Assembly (NCBI RefSeq): GCF_018687715.1 | Contig: NC_056758.1 | Span: 3,906,001-3,970,000, forward strand | Direction: 5' to 3' | DNA: 64,000 nucleotides | Origin: Carya illinoinensis | Taxonomy: Eukaryota > Streptophyta > Magnoliopsida > Fagales > Juglandaceae | Part shown: positions 1-9,091 of the stretch, piece by piece | Numbering within the stretch: the stretch's first letter is position 1 | Layout: every line of letters starts with the position of its first letter | Translations under genes and position numbers: made by a program | Notes under the pieces: generated by a model | Database searches by the model: none | What the model was told of the DNA's origin: nothing | Seen by the model: the letters and a program-made list of their open reading frames with translations, nothing else

Positions 1-338
1 TAGGGTTTGGAAGATGTAAAATGGGTGGCTAGGATGGAAGATGAGTGATGTGGAGTGGGCAAGCTAGGGTTGGCCGAATTTTTTGTGATGAAGGGATTTT
101 AGGAAGTTTCCTAAAGTCTTGGAAGTCAAACTTCATTGAATCTTGGAAATGACCTTCCTAAAATCTTGGGATATGATGGAGATATGAATGGCTGATTATG
201 AGAGTTATTTTAAGGATCAATTAGGATTCCTAAATGATAGGAATCTTAATTGGAAGATGTAGGGGATGGCTAGGGTAAGATGGATGAAGCAATCAACTAT
301 GGAAAGTTGACAAACACTATAGTGGGCGATTTTGAGGG
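1..338. repeat. Left flank of the hAT insertion, LTR-like repeat
   Basis: There is no gene here. The sequence is low-complexity, built from recurring 'ggaagatg' and 'taggattcct' type words, and it joins directly to the sequence at 6268 once the hAT element and one copy of its target duplication are removed. I read it as part of the same repeat that continues at 6268-7523, probably a minus-strand LTR retroelement, but no terminal repeat or coding domain is visible to prove it. Confidence 0.35.
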
Positions 339-346
339 GTTGGACA
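339..346. repeat. 8-bp target site duplication, left copy
   Basis: The sequence gttggaca directly precedes the first base of the hAT terminal repeat and recurs exactly at 6260-6267 directly after the last base. Eight-base target duplications are the hallmark of hAT transposition. Confidence 0.93.
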
Positions 347-354
347 TAGGGGGG

Positions 355-533
355 AGATCGGTCCGGTCCGGTCCGGTTCCGGGGGGTTTGATGGACCGGA
401 CCGGACCTATTCGGTCCAGGGATTCCCTACCCTGGACCGGACCGAATCTCAATGGAACCGGGCGGTCCGGTCCCATTCGGGACGGTCCGGTCCGGTCGGT
501 CCAATCGGTCCGACCGGACTCCAAATGGGCCAA
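355..533. repeat. GGTCCG-rich subterminal region, left end of hAT
   Basis: The sequence is dominated by overlapping GGTCCG/CGGACC words on both strands, as at the right end (6080-6250) and in the short element at 9883-10635. Arrays of short motifs just inside the termini are typical transposase-binding regions of hAT elements. Open frames across this stretch are a by-product of the repeat. Confidence 0.8.
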
Positions 534-1184
534 TGGCCCAATTTTTTTCTTACATCAATTTCGGCCCAACAGTTAAAATCCACTAATAATTTATCTAATT
601 TGAAGCCCAAAATACCAAAAAAATACTTAGAAAGAAAAATAAAAATAACCATTAAAAAAAATTATCTATATACAATAAATTTGAATAAAATATTTTACTA
701 CCAAATGAAGAAAAATTTCTATATACGTTCTAAACAATTTAAAGATCAATCAATTATAGTATATACTATTTAATATTTATCATATATCTAAAAAAGGAAA
801 GAAAGCTCTTCTAACAAGAGAAAAATATAGCAAAAATCGATTTTCATGTATCTTACTTTACATACATGATACATGGTACATCAAATTATTACAATCTGCA
901 TTCTAAAAGGCCAGAAAAATAAAAATCCATTCCCAAGCAATCTGCAAGCATATTTAAAAAATTCAAACCTGCAAGCATATTTAAAAACTAAAAATTAAAA
1001 AGTCTTAAAAAAAAGAACTATCAAAGATTAGAAGTTATATTTAATAATTTACATCAAAAGCACTGATGCACAGTGCACTATAACAGACTAACACTAGCAT
1101 AAATTACGTAAAAAATAAAAAAAAGACCAACAGTAGCATCTAAAAGTTAACATAATTACATCAAAACAAAATACAAATTATACA

Positions 1185-1272
1185 ATTAGGTAATTGTTTA
1201 ATCAGTCCCTGACTATTAGCAAATTCCTCACGATCAATTTCTCCATCAAGGTTGAGATCACGATTCACAGAT
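1185..1272 (-). other. Exon-like segment encoding an EF-hand loop, inside the hAT element
   Basis: On the minus strand, a pyrimidine tract and AG acceptor (ATCTGCAG) are followed by an open stretch reading RSVNRDLNLDGEIDREEF and a short tail. The twelve residues DLNLDGEIDREE fit the canonical calcium-binding EF-hand loop: acidic or Asn at 1, 3 and 5, Gly at 6, Ile at 8, Asp at 9, Glu at 12. It is too short for a full protein and lies about 650 bp beyond the transposase ORF. It may be a captured fragment of a host calcium-binding gene, or a chance match. I cannot name the source gene. Confidence 0.4.
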
Positions 1273-1758
1273 CTGCAGATAAAAAAGTAAAAAACCAAGG
1301 CGTTAACCTATTGGTGAACATAATAAAAATCAACCTTTAAACATTAGGTTAGTCTGTTATAAAATAAATCAACTCAGTTGGTGCAGCATTTGAGTTGGTA
1401 CAAAACAAGATGATATTGGTGAACATAAAATAAATCAACCTTTAGTTAGCCTTTTACACAAGCTGTAACTGAGTCTTTTTACCATGCACTTCTTCAAAGT
1501 GCAGCAATTAATGACACAAGGCCTAGATAAGATGGTTTTAGGAGAGGATTAATGACACAAGGCCTTGATATGTACAGAATCACTATAAAACAAGATGTTT
1601 ATTGAGTTTAACTTGTGAATTTTTCAAGTATTAAAGTCCAAATATAATAGAGAAGCAGATTTTACAAACAAATCACATCTAGAAAGAAATAAAATTGGGA
1701 AAAATAAATATAGATTTTAAACAGAATTCATGTCTTACATGATTACATCAACATTGGG

Positions 1759-1823
1759 TTAAGACTCGGTAGCCATTTCATTTGATCCTTCTGCAGAATA
1801 AGCCAATTCCCCAACAAGTTCTC
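1759..1823 (-). other. Possible small 3' exon of the hAT transposase gene
   Basis: The unspliced transposase frame ends three codons into a consensus 5' splice site, GGTATGTAA. An AG acceptor 108 bp further on opens a frame that, in matching phase, would replace the last residue with about 20 residues (GELVGELAYSAEGSNEMATE and a final Ser) before a TAA. Splicing is plausible but not needed: the unspliced protein already contains the full hAT dimerisation region. Confidence 0.35.
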
Positions 1824-1923
1824 CTTCAATCCATAAAAATTTAATACAAAACAAATGAAATAAAGTTAAAATAATATAGAAGATAAAACAAAATATACCA
1901 CAAAATAAATCAAAGTTAATTGA

Positions 1924-4059
1924 TTACATACCCATATCTATCTGCTTCTCAAATTCCTCCACTTCATCCATTAAAGTCCTAAGGCTTATTGGAGTAGAGG
2001 AAGAACGGAGCCAATTTTGTGCACATATGAGAGCCTCAACCATCATCGGATTTAAACTACTTCGGAAAGGGTCAAGTACACGACCTGCAGTGCTGAATGT
2101 AGATTCAGAGGCCACAGTAGATACCGGTATTGCAAGTACATCACGTGCAACCTTTGAAAGTATGCGATATCTAACTGAATTCACCTTCCACCAATTTAGT
2201 AGGTCAAAATTATCACCTTCATCCTCACATTTTTCAGCTAGATATCTATCAACCTCTGACCTGCTTTCCAAAGAGTCTTCTGACTGTAACTCTTGCTTAA
2301 ATTGGGCCATCAATGCAGCATGTCTATTCGTAGACTGAGTTGTGGAAGGACTCGCATCTTCACGTGGGGAACTTGTGCGTTGAGGAGAACTCCCTTCTTC
2401 ATTTTGGATGTATGCCTCATACATGCGGATAAATGCATTTTTCACCTTCCAACTCATATCAATGATTTTTGATTGATCATATGCATACATTTTTCTCAAC
2501 CCAAAGTCAAGATATCGCATCTTGTAACGAGGATCAAGAACAATCCCAACGTACAACAGCATATTCTGATTATCCATATTCTCCCAATACTTTTCAAACT
2601 TTCTCTTCATATTTGAGGCCATTAATCCCACCACGGGACTTCCTTCTTCACACTCTATGTTAATGGCATTTTTAATATTCACCAACTCCGAAAAAAATGT
2701 ATTGCAAGTTACATACTCACCCCCCGAGAAGCGTAAAGTTGCATCATGAAATAATGCAAGAAACTTCTCAAACAACCGTACCTTATCCCAATCGGATGCA
2801 TTGGGAGGCCCTAACTTCTTTGACTTTCTTCTAGTTACCACATCACCTTCATCATCGTCATCATCATCATCTCCAATACTACTTAAAAAGCACATATCTT
2901 CTTCCTCCAACCGATCAAAAGCTTTTCTAAATTTCCCAGCCCTCTCCAACATAAGATAGGTGGAGTTCCACCTAGTTGGTACATCTAGGCAAACATGACT
3001 TTTGCATTTAATCTCTTCCAATGCCACACACTTCTTAAATGTATCCCACCTTTGAGGGGAGGATTTAACATACTTCACAACACCCCTCACCTTCGCAATA
3101 GACTCCTCATACTCTTTCAATCCCTCACGCACAATTAAATTTAGAATGTGTGCACAACATCGAACATGCAAGAATTCATGTTCCAAGACCGTATCCCTCC
3201 TATACTTGGTTTTTTTTTTCAAATAAGAAATGGCCCCATTATTGGAACTTGCATTATCAAGAGTGATAGCAAGTATTTTCGGTCGCCCCCAATCATGCAA
3301 ACACAACTCTATGCCCTTACCAAGTGTATCACCCTTGTGATTTTCAACCAAAGAAAAGGAAAGAATCCTCTTATGTAGCTTCCAGTCATCATCAATAAAA
3401 TGTGCTGTCAGACACATATAATTAAGATTTTGCACGGATGTCCATGTATCCGTGGTGAGGGAAATTCGTTGCCCTCGAAGAGCACTTTTTAATTTTATTT
3501 TTTCACTGATAAACAAATTAAAACAATCCTTCGCAATCGTCCAACGGGATGGAATCCCTACCCACTTAGGGCAAACCACAAGCATAAACTTTCTAAAACC
3601 CTCCCCTTCAACAAACCTAAATGGCAACTCATCAACAATAATCATCTCTGTCAAGGCTTGTCGGCAAGCCTCAACACTAAATGAAATGGGCACAAGTCCC
3701 CCACCACCACTACCTCCCTCCATTTTCCAACCTAGAGTCGTCTGGGACTTATCCGTATTCTTAAATGGACCTTTCTTACATTGCTTCTCAATGTGATGCT
3801 TCATAGACTTTGTACCATTGATCTTTGTATCACACGCATACGAAGCACCACAGTAATTACATGCAGCCCTAGGTTTAGTGGGATCCCCTTTTGATATTCT
3901 TGTAAAGTGATCCCAAACCATTGACCTAACTCTACCACTTTGTGACCCACCAATGTTAGATTTATCACTTACATTGGGTGGGGGTGGGGGTGGGGGCGGA
4001 GGCATACCAGGGCTTTGTATTGACTCTTGCACCTCATTGGTTGAAGTTGACGAATCCAT
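1924..4059 (-). CDS. hAT family transposase, BED zinc finger (RICESLEEPER-like)
   Basis: This 711-residue transposase excises and reinserts hAT elements by a DDE mechanism in the nucleus. After a Ser/Pro-rich start with a run of nine prolines (about 20-28) comes a BED-type zinc finger at about 42-94 (Cys67, Cys70, His89, Cys94). The catalytic core shows Asp204 in LTTDTW, Asp268 in ITLDNAS, the CxxH motif at 301-304 (CCAH) and Glu652 in the VASESTFSTAGR block. An acidic run (about 396-405) sits in the insertion domain, and the hAT C-terminal dimerisation region covers about 604-690. Length and domain order match plant RICESLEEPER/DAYSLEEPER-type proteins, with no frameshift or missing catalytic residue. 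Because it lies inside an element with intact ends and target duplication, it is far more likely a working transposase than a domesticated gene. The start is the first Met, placed upstream of the BED domain. Confidence 0.92.
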   Translation of the reverse strand: MDSSTSTNEVQESIQSPGMPPPPPPPPPNVSDKSNIGGSQSGRVRSMVWDHFTRISKGDPTKPRAACNYCGASYACDTKINGTKSMKHHIEKQCKKGPFKNTDKSQTTLGWKMEGGSGGGGLVPISFSVEACRQALTEMIIVDELPFRFVEGEGFRKFMLVVCPKWVGIPSRWTIAKDCFNLFISEKIKLKSALRGQRISLTTDTWTSVQNLNYMCLTAHFIDDDWKLHKRILSFSLVENHKGDTLGKGIELCLHDWGRPKILAITLDNASSNNGAISYLKKKTKYRRDTVLEHEFLHVRCCAHILNLIVREGLKEYEESIAKVRGVVKYVKSSPQRWDTFKKCVALEEIKCKSHVCLDVPTRWNSTYLMLERAGKFRKAFDRLEEEDMCFLSSIGDDDDDDDEGDVVTRRKSKKLGPPNASDWDKVRLFEKFLALFHDATLRFSGGEYVTCNTFFSELVNIKNAINIECEEGSPVVGLMASNMKRKFEKYWENMDNQNMLLYVGIVLDPRYKMRYLDFGLRKMYAYDQSKIIDMSWKVKNAFIRMYEAYIQNEEGSSPQRTSSPREDASPSTTQSTNRHAALMAQFKQELQSEDSLESRSEVDRYLAEKCEDEGDNFDLLNWWKVNSVRYRILSKVARDVLAIPVSTVASESTFSTAGRVLDPFRSSLNPMMVEALICAQNWLRSSSTPISLRTLMDEVEEFEKQIDMGM

Positions 4060-4135
4060 CTAGAAAAATAAACAACCAACAATTAGTGTAATAAGTTTTT
4101 CTAGAACAATTGGCTGTTCGTAGCCTGGAAACAAC

Positions 4136-4190
4136 CCTAATATCCACCACTATCCAACACACAAACAACCCTAATATCCATCCAGGCATC
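4136..4190. repeat. Short duplicated segment flanking the 51-bp array
   Basis: The stretch around 'tatccaacacacaaacaa' recurs in close form at about 4750-4797 on the other side of the 51-bp tandem array. The array plus one copy of this segment looks like an internal duplication within the hAT leader region. Confidence 0.6.
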
Positions 4191-4363
4191 CACATTGGCT
4201 TCATCAAAGCCATCTTCAAAAATTGATGAAAAGTACAAGTTTTCCATAAATATAAGACCTTTCTATCCATAATCTCACATTGGATTAGCCATTTGATTCA
4301 TCAAAATGATAATATAAATTTATTTTTATAATAATAATTTTATAAAAAAAATAAGATTTTTCA

Positions 4364-4710
4364 GTTCGCTCGAGCGGAATGTCGAGCGAGAGTCGAGCGC
4401 TCAACTCTGCCTGAGTTCGCTCGAGCGGAATGTCGAGCGAGAGTCGAGCGCTCAACTCTGCCTGAGTTCGCTCGAGCGGAATGTCGAGCGAGAGTCGAGC
4501 GCTCAACTCTGCCTGATTTCGCTCGAGCGGAATGTCGAGCGAGAGTCGAGCGCTCAACTCTGCCTGATTTCGCTCGAGCAGAATGTCGAGCGAGAGTCGA
4601 GCGCTCAACTCTGCCTGAGTTCGCTCGAGCTGAAAGTCGAGCGAGCGTCGAGCGCTCCACTCTGCCTGGGTTCGCTCGAGCGGCAAGTACGCGAGGCTCG
4701 AGCGAACCCA
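4364..4710. repeat. Tandem array, 51-bp unit, CpG-rich
   Basis: About six and a half copies of a 51-bp unit begin with GTTCGCTCGAGCGGAATGTC and contain GTCGAGCGAGAGTCGAGCGC. The leftmost copies are nearly identical and the rightmost have diverged. The unit is rich in CpG and in CGCTCGAGCG palindromes. Its period is a multiple of three, so all frames stay open, but the apparent peptides are repeat artefacts. The array lies 300 bp upstream of the transposase start codon, in its leader or intron. Confidence 0.9.
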
Positions 4711-4844
4711 TCTGTTTTCCAGAAATGGGCACAAGTCGCCAATGCTCTAAAATCCACAACTATCCAGCACACAAACAAGCCTAATATCCACAACTATCAA
4801 GCAAATTAACAAAAATAATAACTAATAGGTAAGATATAAAAATA

Positions 4845-4846
<2 letters not shown>

Positions 4847-4884
<38 letters not shown>
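4847..4884. repeat. GA microsatellite in the hAT leader region
   Basis: A pure AG dinucleotide run of 38 bp. It is followed on the plus strand by a GC-rich stretch (about 4885-5040) that, read on the minus strand, would be the leader of the transposase transcript. Confidence 0.9.
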
Positions 4885-4885
<1 letters not shown>

Positions 4886-5085
4886 CACCTCGTTTGAGAT
4901 GCGACGGAGGGGCAAGTGGGCAACGGCACAGCGTCGGCAATGGGTTACGGCTTGGAGGGGATGCGCACGGCACGGGGCTAGGATCTGTAGAATCAAGTGA
5001 GCGTCGACTGAGAGTTGAGAGAGAAAGTGAAGAGTGAAGACTGAAGGAGGAGTGGAGGGAATCGGGGGGGAGGGGGGGGAAAGGG

Positions 5086-5125
5086 AAATTATGTGCTGAA
5101 ACGGCGCCGTTTCAGCACATAATTT
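5086..5125. promoter_or_regulatory. Perfect 40-bp palindrome upstream of the hAT transposase gene
   Basis: Twenty bases are followed at once by their exact reverse complement. The core is AAACGGCGCCGTTT and the arms continue through CAGCACATAATTT. It lies upstream of the probable GC-rich leader of the transposase gene, so it may be a binding site for a dimeric protein or for the transposase itself. Function is inferred from position only. Confidence 0.85.
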
Positions 5126-5135
5126 CAGAAAAAAA

Positions 5136-5179
5136 TATATGGGTTGCGTGAAACGGCGCCGTTTCACCCAACCCATATA
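5136..5179. promoter_or_regulatory. Second palindrome (44 bp, one mismatched pair) with the same core
   Basis: It is centred on the same AAACGGCGCCGTTT core as the palindrome 10 bp away, but the arms differ (tatatgggttgcgtg against cacccaacccatata, one mismatched pair). Shared core with different arms suggests that the core is the conserved signal. Confidence 0.8.
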
Positions 5180-5219
5180 ACTTCTTCTAAAATCTAATTC
5201 TAAACAATAAAAAAAAATT

Positions 5220-6060
5220 AATAAGTTGGTAAAAATATATTTAAGTTAGTAAAAATAAAATTAGGTAAACTATTTAATGTGTATTATTTAATTAAATCAT
5301 TAAAAAAATCACTAGTTAATTGTTAATTTAGTTAATTATTAGTTATTACTAACTTAGAGAGTTTTTTTTTGTTTTTGAAATTTACTAACTTAGTAATAGT
5401 AATTTACTATTATACTAATACTATTAGTCTATTAGTAATTTAGTATATAGTAAATTAGTAATATTTATTAACTTATTTACTATAGTCTAATAACTAGATA
5501 GTCTAGATGTAATAACTAGTAACTAATAATATTAATATGTAATAACACTAGTTAGTAGTTACACTAGTACTAATAGATAATAACTTAAATATATTAATTT
5601 AATATATAACTAATAGTATACTATAATTACTATTATATATATTAGTAATTTACTATATACTAAATTACTAATAGACTATTATACTAATATAGTAATACTA
5701 TTAGTCTATTAATATATAGTAAATTAGTAATATTTATTAACTTATTTATTATAAGTTTATAAATTATAACTAATAACTAGATGTAAATATCATGTAATAC
5801 TAATAACTAGTAGTCATTTATTAATATAGACGGTTAGTGATTTAGTCTTAGTCTTAGTAAGTTAGTATAAATATTATTATATTAGTATTATTGTATTAGT
5901 ATAAAATTATATATATTAATAATTAGTATGATAAATATTAGCCTATTAGGTAAGATAAAAATTATAAATAATTATAGATTATATACAATTATAAATAATT
6001 ATATACAATTATAAAAATTATAAATAATTATATATAATTATAATTATTATATAAATAATA
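5220..6060. repeat. AT-rich block of the hAT element with internal duplication
   Basis: It is almost entirely TAATA/CTAGT-type words. A stretch around 'agtaatatttattaactt' occurs at about 5415-5483 and again at about 5690-5752, showing a direct duplication with a spacing of roughly 270 bp. No coding potential. The interior of the short hAT relative at 9883-10635 has similar composition. Confidence 0.6.
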
Positions 6061-6079
6061 AAATATATTAATATTCATT

Positions 6080-6259
6080 CGGTTCGGTTCGGTCCGGTCC
6101 GGGGCAAAACCCCCCTGAACCGGGACCGAACCGAAACCTGTCGGTCCAGAGAAAATAGGACCGAAACCGACCGGACATTCTACCGGTTCGGTTCGGTCCG
6201 GACCGAAACTGCCGGTCCGGTCGGTTTTGCCGGTCCGGACCGTCCGATACTCTCCCCTA
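6080..6259. repeat. GGTCCG-rich subterminal region and right terminus of hAT
   Basis: This is the counterpart of the left subterminal region, ending in TCTCCCCTA, the inverse of the left TAGGGG terminus. Read inwards it matches the left end of the element at 9883 over roughly the first 50 bases with few differences, showing that the two are related. Confidence 0.85.
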
Positions 6260-6869
6260 GTTGGACAGATTAAATGAGCCAAATTCAATAAGAATCACCT
6301 CAAGAACAGGGATGAACACACATGAACACAATGAAGAACATGCATAAACAATGAAGAATAAAATGAAGAACACTCAAGAACAACGAAGAATACTCAAGAA
6401 CAAAGTAAAATACTAATGAACTTGAATGAACCAAAACCATAAACAAGGATAAATCACTACTTGATTCACGGATTGCACAAGTAATGAATAAACCTCATAT
6501 ATTGATAAACACAACTTGGATTCACGAATTGCACCAAATTGCAAGAACAAGATAGATGAATCACACTTATTCAAAGAATTGCAAAGTGTGATTCTCTCTT
6601 TGGGAGTCACGAATTGCACCCAAAAAGCCTAAGTGCAAAGGCACTAGTTTATGATCTCTCAAACAATAGTCTTCCCTCTACGAGTTTGCCAAAAGATCCT
6701 AAAGCAAATGAAGGGGGTCCTATTTATAAGAAAAACAAATTGAAAACTCCCAATAGGTCCCCAGAAAATAAATAAATAAAATAAATAACAAGATAATGAC
6801 CATGGACCAAGGCTAGCCGTGGCATGCATGGCCCATGGTGGGCTAAGCGGTGCACGGTGGTCAGGTTGG

Positions 6870-7110
6870 TCCATGGTCAGGTGGTGCGGTCATGGCTTGC
6901 TGGCTGGTGAGCCATGGTGGCGCGCGGCATGGCTGGCTGATGGTGAGCCAGGGTGGTGCGGCATGGCTAGTTGATGGTGAGCCATGTTGGTGCACGACAT
7001 GGTGGGTATGGCTTGCTAAAGGTGAGCCATGGTGGTGCACGGCATGATGGGCATGGCTTGCTGAAGGTAAGCCATGATGGTGCATGGCATGGCCCAGGCT
7101 GGTGGCTTGG
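6870..7110. repeat. GC-rich minisatellite, about 36-45-bp units
   Basis: Five or six degenerate copies of a unit containing GCATGGCT...GGTGAGCCATGGTGGTGC. Long open frames on both strands here follow from the lack of AT-rich stops and are not genes. Confidence 0.75.
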
Positions 7111-7120
7111 GCCCTGAGTC

Positions 7121-7314
7121 TGCAAGGCATGGGCTGGAGCCATGCACTGGATGTCATGTCTGATGGGCATGCCACTGACCTGCTCCGCAAGGCATGGGCT
7201 AGAGCCATGCACTGGATGGCACGCCGCGAGGCATGCCACTAACCTGCTCTGCAAGGCACGGGCTGGAGCCGTGCGCTGGATGACGTGTCTGTGGGGGCAC
7301 GCCACTGGCCTCGC
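7121..7314. repeat. GC-rich minisatellite, about 65-bp units, three copies
   Basis: Three consecutive copies start with GCAAGGCATGGGCTGGAGCC at 7121, 7186 and 7250. Unit length is 64-65 bp, with substitutions between copies. It is part of the same LTR-like repeat. Confidence 0.8.
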
Positions 7315-7523
7315 TAGGTGGTGTGGGGGCATGCATGCATGCGCGCAGATGCATGCTCAAGGGCACGTGCAAGCCTGCACGCATGGTCTACGCGAGGTCA
7401 GTAGCCTCCATGCTCGCCCGCTGCTTGTCATGGTTTGACCCAAGGCATGCAAGTAGACTAGCCATATGACTTTCCTGACTCTCAATGGGTTGTGCCGAGG
7501 TGTGGTCCCGGGCAAATCTCCTG

Positions 7524-8697
7524 GGGGCTGTGACAGAGGCCCCGTGCACGACGTCCAGCATGTATTACTGAAACGAAGCGTTTCATGGATCAATCCCTCA
7601 ATCGCGTTCTTCACTAACACAACCTCATGAAACGGTGTGTTTTAATGGGGGAAAAAAAAGGCCTAGCCCTCTGCGCCTAGAGCCTCCTTCCATCCATGCG
7701 TAGAACCTCAATTTCCCTTCGCCAATTACAGAATCTCAATCCCTCTGATGAATCTCGCGTCCCTCTCAAAATCGCTTCCCTCTCAAGAGACATACACAGT
7801 TGCTAGTACAACCCATCTTTGTCAATGCCAAAAATGTTGATTGCTGCAAAAGTAAGAACAGAGCTTCAAAAGGTCGCATCTTGTAACCACTACAGCCTCC
7901 ACCCATTTTTCAGCTCCCTTTTAATTGCTGCAGGCTCTACAACTTCCTCTACCTATCTCTCCTCTTAAGATTGTACACATATACATAAGTTCTCTCAATA
8001 TTTTTCTACATCTCTATGCATCCATGGGTGTATTTTTTTCGCTTTCATTCTCGCTTGTCACGTTTATTGTTTGCCGACTATGTACTAGTTTCCAGTTCCT
8101 TTTTGTCTAACTTTCACTTCACTTTTTAGATTATTTTTTCATATTTTTTGGTTTATAAGATATTCACTTTTGTAGCAGAATTTAGCTTAAACATTTCGTT
8201 TGTTGAGATACTTGGATTTCTACGAGCAAAAGGTAGCTTTCTCCTACTGCGTTTAGCACTGATATTGACCCTTCCCCACGCCCCTTCCTTCTCATCATAG
8301 ATTTCACAAGTCCCCCACCCCTTCGTTTGATAAATTTTCCCAGTCACACAGTCCCAAACCAAGCACAGATGAAAAAAAGAGAAGGCTTTATCAAAGGATC
8401 TTACCTTGTTTGACGCCGAGGAGTGGGTGGCAGCCGACAGACCTACATCGCTTTGAGAGAGATGAAAGAGTGGGAGAGATCTGAGAGAAATAAAATATGT
8501 TCTGATAATAGCTAGCCGACAGTCCTCTTGTTCTTTTTTTTAATTATTTAAATAAAAATGATGACGTGGCACAATGCCACGTCAACAGTGTACGCATACA
8601 GGCATCAATTCTGCCTGTACATAGCAGTGCTCGATGATTTAATACTATTGGCCAGCCAAGCTTACGTGTGAAAATAAAATGATGTCTGAAAACATAA
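7524..8697. other. Intergenic, no gene recognised
   Basis: Mixed composition, moderately CT-rich at 7680-7980. The only structures noted are a GAAACGAAGCGTTTC partial palindrome near 7570 and the inverted TGACGTGGCA pair at 8562. Short open frames here lack family features. Confidence 0.5.
8562..8584. promoter_or_regulatory. Inverted pair of TGACGTGGCA (ACGT-core) motifs
   Basis: TGACGTGGCA is followed after CAA by its exact reverse complement. Each arm contains an ACGTGGC core of the kind bound by plant bZIP factors. No gene start is evident nearby, so regulatory function is speculative; it could belong to a decayed repeat. Confidence 0.35.
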
Positions 8698-9091
8698 GAG
8701 CATTCACATCCCATTCCCTATAAAAATTCCTATAATTTAACTAAAAAATATATTTCCTAAAATTTTTTCTTAAATTTTACTCATCTTTCAAAAACTTCCT
8801 ACATCTCATTCCCTATATTTTCTCTATTTTATTAAAATAACATCTCTTTATTATTTCTTTATTACATTTTTCTCTCACCTCCTTTTATAAACTTAACTAC
8901 AAATAATTTTATCAATATAAAAATAGTTTGGAGACAAACAGTAGATCCCCATATTTAGGGACTTACTGTAGCAACCCCATCCCTAAATCCCAAAATGAGG
9001 AATGGGATGTGAGGTGGTTTGGGATAAAATCCCTAAATATTTCTTCAAATTATAGGGAATTCGGTATTTGGGACACCGGATGTGGATGCTC
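8698..9091. mobile_element. Tourist-like MITE (PIF/Harbinger type)
   Basis: Inverted termini GAGCATTCACATCCCATTCC and, from the right inwards, GAGCATCCACATCCGGTGTC. The element is flanked on both sides by TAA. The interior is AT-rich and non-coding, 394 bp in all. Three-base TTA/TAA target duplications are characteristic of PIF/Harbinger MITEs. Confidence 0.85.

Larger units (their letters stand above)
347..6259 (-). mobile_element. Complete hAT (Ac/Tam3-type) DNA transposon
   Basis: This 5.9-kb element is bounded by inverted termini: TAGGGGGGAGATCGGTCC at the left, and TAGGGGAGAGTATCGGACGG read inwards from the right. A perfect 8-bp target duplication flanks it. About 200 bp at each end is rich in GGTCCG words, probably subterminal transposase-binding sequence. 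The only long ORF is an intact minus-strand hAT transposase (1924-4059). Upstream of that gene lie a 51-bp tandem array, a GA tract, a GC-rich stretch that could be the leader exon, and two near-perfect palindromes; an 850-bp AT-rich block follows to the right end. Downstream of the transposase ORF are exon-like segments. Intact termini, target duplication and ORF suggest a relatively recent, possibly still competent insertion. Element strand is given as that of the transposase gene. Confidence 0.93.
6268..7523 (-). repeat. LTR-like repeat (probable minus-strand retroelement LTR) interrupted by the hAT element
   Basis: Read on the minus strand, this begins TGTCACAGCCCCCAGGAG, a typical plant LTR start, next to a purine-rich plus-strand tract. 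A good TATA box (TATAAATAGGACCCCC) lies near 6728, and a leader-like region of 'gttcttga/attcttcattg' words runs into the hAT insertion site. No second LTR, primer site or coding domain lies in the window. The assignment is inference from these signals. Confidence 0.4.

Noticed and set aside
280..576. Open frames on both strands rich in Gly/Pro/Arg
   Set aside because: They are translations of the GGTCCG-rich hAT subterminal repeat; similar frames occur at 6028-6288, 9878-10084 and 10437-10700 in the other copies.
4285..4793. Three overlapping frames with a 17-residue periodic peptide
   Set aside because: The 51-bp tandem unit is a multiple of three and stays open in several frames; no independent coding evidence.
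6850..7438. Several 60-120-codon frames on both strands
   Set aside because: GC-rich minisatellite DNA without stops; frames overlap on both strands and show only repeat periodicity.
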